This document shows, piece by piece, positions 1-4,195 of a stretch of 6,244 nt of DNA (position 1 is the stretch's first letter; every line of letters begins with the position of its first letter). The stretch is taken from positions 1-6,244 of the forward strand of contig JAJZZU010000165.1 of the NCBI GenBank assembly GCA_021797365.1. Reading direction: 5' to 3'. This DNA comes from Pseudomonadota bacterium (GTDB taxonomy: Bacteria > Pseudomonadota > Gammaproteobacteria > Acidiferrobacterales > Acidiferrobacteraceae). The notes beneath the pieces are model-generated. The model searched no databases, was not told the DNA's origin, and saw only the letters and a program-made list of their open reading frames with translations. A program made the position numbers and the translations under genes.

Positions 1-1
1 G

Positions 2-244
2 GAGGGTTATCGCCAGCGCTTCGTGCATTTGTGGGCGCTCGACCATAAGGGACCCCTGGCCCTCCTGCAAGGCGATGTCGACGAGGCCGGTCTGGATCTC
101 GCATGCGCGATCACCGCGCGCTTTGGACAAGGGCGGTGCGAGGCGCGGGTGCGTATGGCCGTGGGCAGGCCGGGCGGCCCGACCCGCGAGCGCGACGTGG
201 CGCCGCTGCCGGCCCATGCGCTGGCCGCCGATTGGTATTTGTGA
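2..244 (+). CDS. C-terminal fragment, possible tRNA-thiolation-type (PP-loop/NFACT-R-like) protein
   Basis: The reading frame is open from the left edge (first full codon at 2) to a TGA at 242-244, giving 80 residues of a protein whose N-terminus is outside the window. A GTG at 23 is in frame but has no Shine-Dalgarno sequence and lies inside a continuous frame, so it is not taken as the start. The visible part contains a stretch of the type GPLALLQGDVDEAGLDLACA followed by ITARFGQGR, then a charged segment ending in DWYL. From memory this resembles the C-terminal RNA-binding (NFACT-R-like) module that follows ThiI/TrmU-like PP-loop domains in some proteobacterial tRNA-modification proteins. 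No catalytic motif is visible, so the function is a guess. The adjacent TusA-family gene, 4 bases downstream, makes a sulfur-transfer role plausible. That the frame is coding is much surer than the family assignment. Confidence 0.5.
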   Translation, partial: EGYRQRFVHLWALDHKGPLALLQGDVDEAGLDLACAITARFGQGRCEARVRMAVGRPGGPTRERDVAPLPAHALAADWYL

Positions 245-248
245 AGCC

Positions 249-476
249 ATGGATCTCGACGCCCGCTATTTGCTGTGCCCCATGCCGGTGATTCGCGTCA
301 GCGCCGCCATCGGCCGGGTGGCCGTCGGCGATACTTTGACCGTGCACTGCACCGACCCGGGGGCCTTGCACGACATACCGGCCTGGTGTCGCCTTGAGGG
401 GCACGAGGTCGTGGCGGCGCGCACCGAGGCCTCCGGAGACATAGTGATCGTCATACGGGTCGGGGGCCGAGGATGA
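249..476 (+). CDS. TusA-family sulfurtransferase (sulfur carrier protein)
   Basis: This is a 75-residue protein of the usual TusA size. It starts with a short beta strand (MDLDARYLLCPMPV) carrying the family signature CPxP, with the presumed persulfide-carrying cysteine at residue 10. A helix follows (VIRVSAAIGRVAVGD), then a strand (TLTVHCTDPGA) and the segment DIPAWCRLEGHEV. This order matches the TusA/YeeD/SirA fold. Family members accept persulfide sulfur from a desulfurase or rhodanese and pass it on to tRNA 2-thiolation, molybdopterin synthesis or dissimilatory sulfur oxidation; which applies here cannot be told. Cys34 and Cys47 are extra cysteines. The start ATG at 249 lies 4 bases after the upstream stop and has no good Shine-Dalgarno, suggesting translational coupling. 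An earlier in-frame start at 75 would lie wholly inside the upstream gene and break the family alignment. The stop overlaps the start of the CDF gene (ATGA). Confidence 0.88.
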   Translation: MDLDARYLLCPMPVIRVSAAIGRVAVGDTLTVHCTDPGALHDIPAWCRLEGHEVVAARTEASGDIVIVIRVGGRG

Positions 477-1630
477 CCGACAAAAACGCACCGCAGACCA
501 GGGATGAAGGGGGCGGCGAGCGTCAAAGGGTGGTCTTGCGCGGACTTTTCATCAACGTCGTGCTGGCCACAGGTCAGCTCGTCGTGGGGGTGCTCGGGCG
601 GTCGGCGGCGCTGGTCGCTGACGGCTTCCATACCCTGTCGGATCTTTTGAGCGATACGCTGGTGCTGGCGGCGGCGCATTTCGGGGCGCAGGCGGCCGAC
701 GAGGACCACCCCTACGGACATGCGCGCATCGAGACCGCCGGCACCTTCGGGTTGAGCCTGGTCCTGGTCGGTGCCGGTGTTGGCATAGCACTTCATGCCG
801 CCGCGGCCCTGGGTGCGCCGGGGCAGCTTGCGCGTCCGGATTTTCTGGCGCTCGCCATGGCGCTCGCCGCCATCGGCATCAAGGAGGGCTTGTTCCGTTA
901 CATGCGCCGCGCCGGTTCGCGGCTGCAGTCCGAGCTCCTTCACGCCAATGCCTGGCATTATCGGACCGACGTCTTTTCCTCGATCGTGGTGGCAGTCGGC
1001 GTGGCCGGCAGCATGATGGGCGTGCGCGACCTCGACTCGGTGGCCGCCATCGGTGTCGCGATTCTTATCGTTCGCATGGGCGCCATGCTGGGCTGGCAGG
1101 CCATGCGCGAGCTCGTCGATACCGGATTGGAGGCCGAGAAGCTCGAGCGCATCCGGCGCGTCATCCTGTCGATCGACGGTGTTCGCACCTTACATCTGTT
1201 GCGTACGCGTCGCGCCGGGGGGCGTGCGTTTGTCGACGTCCATATCCTCGTGGACGGGACCATCAGCGTCTCGGAGGGCCACCAGATCAGCGAGATGGTG
1301 CGCGTAGCGCTCATGCGTCACGTGAGCAATATCGCCGATGTGGTGGTGCATATCGATTCGGAAGACGACGAGCATGCCGCCACCAATGCGCGTTTGCCAT
1401 TGCGCGCCGAGATCCTGAAACGTCTTGACCATTATTTCGCGGGTATCGAGGCCGCTCGCGCCATCGACTCGGTGGTTCTGCACTATCTGTGCGGGCGGAT
1501 CGCCGTGGAGTTGCATCTGTCGCTGGATCTGGCCCCGACCGCGGCCGATGCCCGGGTCCTGCAGGAGCAGTTCGCGCAGGCGGCGGCGCGCGATCCGCAA
1601 ATCGCGTCCGTGGAGGTCTGCTTTCGTTGA
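473..1630 (+). CDS. Cation diffusion facilitator (CDF) family metal transporter with extended C-terminus
   Basis: This is a 385-residue inner-membrane protein expected to export a divalent metal ion by proton antiport. Six hydrophobic segments are visible at about residues 22-42, 45-68, 90-112, 122-142, 165-185 and 189-208. TM2 carries H53-x3-D57 (in VADGFHTLSD), and TM5 carries H162-x3-D166 (in WHYRTDVFSS). Together these form the four-residue transport site. The family motif HPYGHAR is at 79-85 before TM3. An HD/HD site is common in zinc-type CDFs, but the metal cannot be fixed from sequence. The cytoplasmic ferredoxin-like dimerisation domain spans about 215-296 (IDGVRTLHLLRTRRAGG, then FVDVHILVD and VVVHIDSE). 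About 75 further residues (310-385) are beyond the usual length of roughly 300 and look like a second domain of similar pattern (IDSVVLHYLCGRIAVELHLS). The ATG at 473 overlaps the tusA stop. It is the last gene of the run, since the glnA promoter starts directly after it. Confidence 0.92.
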   Translation: MTDKNAPQTRDEGGGERQRVVLRGLFINVVLATGQLVVGVLGRSAALVADGFHTLSDLLSDTLVLAAAHFGAQAADEDHPYGHARIETAGTFGLSLVLVGAGVGIALHAAAALGAPGQLARPDFLALAMALAAIGIKEGLFRYMRRAGSRLQSELLHANAWHYRTDVFSSIVVAVGVAGSMMGVRDLDSVAAIGVAILIVRMGAMLGWQAMRELVDTGLEAEKLERIRRVILSIDGVRTLHLLRTRRAGGRAFVDVHILVDGTISVSEGHQISEMVRVALMRHVSNIADVVVHIDSEDDEHAATNARLPLRAEILKRLDHYFAGIEAARAIDSVVLHYLCGRIAVELHLSLDLAPTAADARVLQEQFAQAAARDPQIASVEVCFR

Positions 1631-1654
1631 TTGCCCTTTTATGGTGCATATTGT
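1627..1654 (+). promoter_or_regulatory. Possible sigma-70 promoter upstream of glnA (glnAp1-like)
   Basis: TTGATT at 1627-1632 (4 of 6 matches to the -35 consensus) and TATTGT at 1649-1654 (4 of 6 to the -10) are separated by 16 bases, predicting a start near 1661. It overlaps the stop codon of the CDF gene and the upstream NtrC-like dyad. In enteric bacteria a weak sigma-70 promoter (glnAp1) sits in the same place and is repressed by NtrC. The hexamers alone are weak evidence; the position is what makes the call worth recording. Confidence 0.35.
1632..1648 (+). promoter_or_regulatory. NtrC-like enhancer site 1
   Basis: The 17-mer TGCCCTTTTATGGTGCA fits the NtrC dyad TGCACC-N5-GGTGCA: the right half-site is perfect and the left matches 4 of 6. 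Its centre (1640) is about 115 bp upstream of the start predicted from the sigma-54 promoter at 1728-1744, a normal distance for an NtrC enhancer. The match was made by eye. Binding is inferred. Confidence 0.55.
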
Positions 1655-1661
1655 CCAGGAA

Positions 1662-1678
1662 CGCCCCATTATGGGGAC
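1662..1678 (+). promoter_or_regulatory. Degenerate NtrC-like site 2, containing a 13-bp palindrome
   Basis: The perfect palindrome CCCCATTATGGGG occupies 1664-1676 (6-bp arms around one central T). Extended to 17 bp, it aligns with the NtrC dyad with 4 of 6 matches in the left half and 3 of 6 in the right. Its centre (1670) is 30 bp, close to three helical turns, from site 1, and about -85 from the predicted start. A weaker second NtrC site is the favoured reading. An operator for another regulator is possible because the palindrome is more perfect than the NtrC match. Confidence 0.4.
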
Positions 1679-1727
1679 ATGCATGACGCCCCGTGCCCGA
1701 AACCACCCAGTTTGCGGCGTTTGCTTG

Positions 1728-1744
1728 CTGGCATATTTCGTGCA
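1728..1744 (+). promoter_or_regulatory. Sigma-54 (RpoN) promoter of glnA
   Basis: CTGGCATATTTCGTGCA aligns with the RpoN consensus YTGGCACGRNNNTTGCW. The invariant GG is at 1730-1731 and the invariant GC at 1742-1743, with exactly 10 bases between them. The -24 element CTGGCA is intact; the -12 element is GTGCA instead of TTGCA. The predicted transcription start is near 1755, leaving a leader of about 56 bases. It is placed correctly for glnA and has NtrC-like dyads upstream, as in the classical nitrogen-regulated glnA promoter. Confidence 0.78.
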
Positions 1745-1799
1745 AAATGGCCGCCTCAGGCGTAATGACCGCCCCGGCGCCCCACAATAATTCAGAGTC

Positions 1800-1805
1800 A
1801 GGAGA
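1800..1805 (+). promoter_or_regulatory. Ribosome binding site of glnA
   Basis: AGGAGA lies 5 bases before the ATG at 1811. It is the strongest Shine-Dalgarno match seen in the window and fits a highly expressed enzyme; it fixes the glnA start. Confidence 0.85.
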
Positions 1806-1810
1806 AATGC

Positions 1811-3217
1811 ATGTCCGCGAACGTCTTGAAAATGATCAAGGATAACGACGTGAAGTTCGTCGATTTTCGGTTTACCGACACCAAGGGAAAGGAGCAGCAC
1901 GTATCCGTGCCGTCCCATACGGTGGATGAGAAGCTCTTCGAGGAGGGGAAGATGTTCGATGGCTCGTCCATCGCCGGCTGGAAGGCGATCAACGAGTCGG
2001 ACATGGTCCTCATGCCAGATGCCGCCACCGCGGTGCTCGACCCGTTCACCGAGGAGCCCACCCTGCTGCTACGCTGCGACGTGCTCGAGCCCGCGACCAT
2101 GAAGGGCTATGATCGCGATCCCCGGTCCATTGCCAAGCGTGCCGAGGCCTACATGAAGAGTACCGGTGTTGCCGACACCGCGTACTTCGGTCCCGAGCCC
2201 GAGTTTTTCATATTCGATGACGTCCGCTGGACCGTCGACATGTCGGGCTCGTCTTGCCGCATCGATTCCGAGGAGGCCAGTTGGAATACCGGCAAGGATT
2301 ATGACGGTGGCAACCTCGGCCACCGGCCGGGGGTGAAGGGCGGCTATTTCCCGGTCCCGCCGGTCGACTCCGCGCAGGATATCCGGAGCGCCATGGCGCT
2401 CGCCATGACTGAGATGGGACTGATCGTGGAGGCCCACCATCACGAGGTCGCCACTGCCAACCAGAACGAGATCGCCACCCAGTTTGCCCCGCTGGTGCGT
2501 AAGGCCGACGAACTCCAGATCCTGAAGTATTGTGTTCATAATGTCGCGCGCAACCACGGCAAGACGGCGACGTTCATGCCCAAACCCATCGTCGGCGATA
2601 ATGGTTCGGGGATGCATTGCCACCAGTCTCTGGCCAAGGGCGGCAAGAATCTGTTCACGGGCGACGGCTATGCCGGCTTGAGCGAGACCGCGCTTTTTTA
2701 TATCGGCGGGATCATCAAGCACGCGCGCGCCTTGAACGCCATTACCAACCCGCTTACCAACAGCTACAAGCGCCTGGTTCCCGGCTTCGAGGCCCCCGTC
2801 ATGCTCGCCTACTCGGCGCGCAACCGTTCGGCCTCCATCCGCATCCCGCATGTGGCCAATCCCAAGGGCCGACGTATCGAGGTCCGTTTCCCAGACCCTG
2901 GGGCCAACCCCTATCTGGCGTTTTCGGCCATGATGATGGCGGGCCTCGACGGCATCCTGAACAAGATCAATCCGGGTGACGCCGCTGATCATGATCTCTA
3001 CGAGCTGACCCCGAAAGAGGCCAAGAAGATCCCGACCGTCTGCCATTCCTTGGACATGGCCCTGGAAGCGCTGGACAAGGATCGCAAATTCCTGACGGCC
3101 GGCAATGTCTTCACAGACGAGTTCCTGAACTCCTACATCGCGCTCAAGATGCAGGAGGTCACACGCCTGCGCATGACCACGCATCCCGTCGAATTCGACA
3201 TGTATTACAGCGTCTAG
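1811..3217 (+). CDS. glnA: Glutamine synthetase, type I (GSI-beta)
   Basis: A 468-residue cytoplasmic enzyme, full family length, expected to form dodecamers and condense glutamate and ammonium with ATP to glutamine, the main ammonium assimilation step. The N-terminal beta-grasp domain ends near residue 100 and includes [10 protein letters not shown] (48-57). Metal and substrate residues fall at the E. coli numbers: E129 and E131 in [11 protein letters not shown]212 in AHHHE, E220 in NQNE, N264 and G265 plus H269 in [16 protein letters not shown] (the ATP-binding signature), E327 in PGFEAP, and R339, R344 and R359. Tyr397 in [15 protein letters not shown] is the adenylylation site, so GlnE-type covalent control is expected. 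The C-terminus [11 protein letters not shown] is typical. The start is set by AGGAGA 5 bases upstream. Transcription is probably from the sigma-54 promoter. It is monocistronic: a strong terminator follows and no ntrB/ntrC is present immediately downstream. Nothing appears missing. Confidence 0.98.
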   Translation: MSANVLKMIKDNDVKFVDFRFTDTKGKEQHVSVPSHTVDEKLFEEGKMFDGSSIAGWKAINESDMVLMPDAATAVLDPFTEEPTLLLRCDVLEPATMKGYDRDPRSIAKRAEAYMKSTGVADTAYFGPEPEFFIFDDVRWTVDMSGSSCRIDSEEASWNTGKDYDGGNLGHRPGVKGGYFPVPPVDSAQDIRSAMALAMTEMGLIVEAHHHEVATANQNEIATQFAPLVRKADELQILKYCVHNVARNHGKTATFMPKPIVGDNGSGMHCHQSLAKGGKNLFTGDGYAGLSETALFYIGGIIKHARALNAITNPLTNSYKRLVPGFEAPVMLAYSARNRSASIRIPHVANPKGRRIEVRFPDPGANPYLAFSAMMMAGLDGILNKINPGDAADHDLYELTPKEAKKIPTVCHSLDMALEALDKDRKFLTAGNVFTDEFLNSYIALKMQEVTRLRMTTHPVEFDMYYSV

Positions 3218-3234
3218 GTAGCTACCGTCTGTCG

Positions 3235-3268
3235 CAAGACCCGGGGTCCTCCCGGGTCTTGTTGTTTT
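3235..3268 (+). terminator. Rho-independent terminator of glnA
   Basis: CAAGACCCGGG (3235-3245) pairs perfectly over 11 bp with CCCGGGTCTTG (3251-3261) around a 5-base loop. The T-rich tail TTGTTTT follows (3262-3268). It starts 18 bases after the glnA stop and isolates glnA from the ferritin-like gene. Confidence 0.92.
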
Positions 3269-3529
3269 GGTGTCCGATCGATTCCGTCTGATTCCCTGAC
3301 CGCATGAGTCCCGTTGCGGACAGCCACGAGCCACATCCGGCTTGCCGAAAACGCCACATCATGACATTTTCAGCCGTGTTCGTATGTTGGATGCTGATGA
3401 GTATGATGGGAATTCCAAACGTATCGTCCCGTCATCGTTGTCCGTCATAGGCCCGATCTTTGTGCCCTCCCCACGGGACCATAATGCGCCCTCGCCGGAT
3501 TGGCGACAACGTGAATGGAAGAGGTGCTT
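3269..3529 (+). other. Intergenic region with no clear gene
   Basis: These 261 bases hold no convincing gene. A 63-codon frame at 3342-3533 has no Shine-Dalgarno and low-complexity, unfamiliar residues, and it overlaps the start of the next gene, so it is not called. A 7-base direct repeat CCGTCAT occurs at 3429-3435 and 3442-3448 (13-base period) and could be half an operator. A short inverted repeat TCGCC/GGCGA lies at 3492-3506. The promoter for the ferritin-like gene should be here. Confidence 0.6.
3457..3485 (+). promoter_or_regulatory. Weak candidate promoter for the ferritin-like gene
   Basis: CATAAT at 3480-3485 matches the -10 consensus in 5 of 6 bases and would place the start near 3492, with a leader of about 38 bases before the ATG at 3530. 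No good -35 hexamer exists at 16-18 bases upstream, so either an activator or an alternative sigma factor is needed, or the call is wrong. Confidence 0.25.
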
Positions 3530-4120
3530 ATGAATCGGAGCAAGGTAGACGAGTTATTGTGTGAGGCGTTCGAGACCGAACGCGGCGGGGTCAGGATCTA
3601 TGAGACCGCGTTAAGCTGTGTACAGAACGCCGACTTGCGCAAGGAGTGGGAGAAGTTCCTGGCCGAAAGTCGCCGTCATGAGCAGATATTGAAGGATATC
3701 TGCACGGAGTTTGGCGTGAACGCCGAGCAGGAGACGAGCGGCCGGAAGATCGTGCGCAGCCTCGCGGAAACTCTGGTAAAGATGATGCAAATGGCGCTGA
3801 GTTCGGGCGTGAAGGGGCAGGCCGAGATCGTGGCCGCGGAGGCCGTCACTACTGCCGAGCTCAAAGACCATATGAACTGGGAATTGATCGGCGAGGTCGC
3901 AAAGAAGATGGAGGGCCACGACGCGGCGATCCTGAAAAAGGCCTACGAGGAGGTAGAAGATCAAGAGGACCGCCACTTCTACCACTCGCGAGGCTGGGCG
4001 CGCGAGTTATGGGCGGCTTCCCTCGGCGTCCCGGCCGTGATCCCGCCGCCCGAGGAGAAGATGAACGTGAAGAGTGGGATGGGTGCCGCTACCGCCCAGG
4101 GTTCCCGTAAGTTTATGTAA
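3530..4120 (+). CDS. Ferritin-like (putative diiron) helical protein of unknown role
   Basis: A 196-residue, mostly helical, soluble protein with no signal peptide. Amphipathic helices are visible at about residues 4-30, 34-62, 72-92, 95-125 and 127-163, with a Pro/Gly/Lys-rich tail from 168. Acidic and histidine residues recur in ferritin/rubrerythrin-like places: E15/E17 and E25 in helix 1, E46-x3-H50 (AESRRHEQIL) in helix 2, E99 and E104 in the long central helix, and E146-x2-H149 in the last helix (EDQEDRHFYH). This suggests a four-helix bundle holding a two-iron site, so iron or oxidant handling is possible. The helix 2 spacing is ExxxH rather than the standard ExxH, so metal binding is unproven. 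The ATG at 3530 is chosen because GAGG (3521-3524) lies 5 bases before it. An in-frame ATG at 3515 would add five residues but has no Shine-Dalgarno. It stands alone between two terminators. No specific family name could be assigned. Confidence 0.8.
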   Translation: MNRSKVDELLCEAFETERGGVRIYETALSCVQNADLRKEWEKFLAESRRHEQILKDICTEFGVNAEQETSGRKIVRSLAETLVKMMQMALSSGVKGQAEIVAAEAVTTAELKDHMNWELIGEVAKKMEGHDAAILKKAYEEVEDQEDRHFYHSRGWARELWAASLGVPAVIPPPEEKMNVKSGMGAATAQGSRKFM

Positions 4121-4151
4121 AAAAGCGCGGCAGGATGTCCCCTGTCCGCGC
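4119..4151 (-). terminator. Terminator for the leftward beta-propeller gene
   Basis: Arms GCGCGG-CAGG (4125-4134) and CCTG-T-CCGCGC (4141-4151) pair over 10 bp with one bulged base around a 6-base loop. On the minus strand the stem is followed by six T (A run at 4119-4124 on the plus strand), so it is oriented to stop leftward transcription. It starts about 43 bases beyond the propeller gene stop, and its T-run overlaps the stop codon of the ferritin-like gene. Confidence 0.75.
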
Positions 4152-4159
4152 CCTGTCCC

Positions 4160-4195
4160 GGCCGCGCGCCCGAGAGGTCCGCGGCCTTCGTTTTT
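4160..4195 (+). terminator. Terminator for the ferritin-like gene
   Basis: GGCCGCG (4160-4166) pairs perfectly with CGCGGCC (4180-4186); inside, CC/GG (4169-4170 with 4176-4177) can close the loop further. The tail TTCGTTTTT (4187-4195) follows. The T-run overlaps the stop codon of the opposing gene (4194-4196), so the two convergent genes share this boundary. Confidence 0.75.

Noticed and set aside
266..958. Minus-strand open frame of 230 codons opposite tusA and the CDF gene
   Set aside because: Composition is Arg/Gly/His/Pro-rich with no domain, typical of an antisense shadow in GC-rich DNA.
1190..1918. Minus-strand open frame of 242 codons across the end of the CDF gene, the glnA promoter and the glnA start
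   Set aside because: It would run through a strong regulatory region and two confident plus-strand genes; no domain or ribosome site supports it.
3218..3225. 8-bp palindrome GTAGCTAC directly after the glnA stop
   Set aside because: Too short to be meaningful and followed by a much stronger terminator; likely chance.
2069..3334. Long open frame of 421 codons on the minus strand across glnA
   Set aside because: It lies opposite an unmistakable glnA and has no recognisable domain. Long antisense frames are expected opposite GC-rich genes with third-position G/C bias.
3492..3506. Inverted repeat TCGCC-N5-GGCGA just upstream of the ferritin-like gene
   Set aside because: A 5-bp stem in GC-rich DNA is expected by chance; no T-run and no clear operator context.
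3342..3533. Small 63-codon plus-strand frame between glnA and the ferritin-like gene
   Set aside because: No Shine-Dalgarno, no family likeness, and it overlaps the start of the ferritin-like gene; more likely non-coding leader and promoter DNA.
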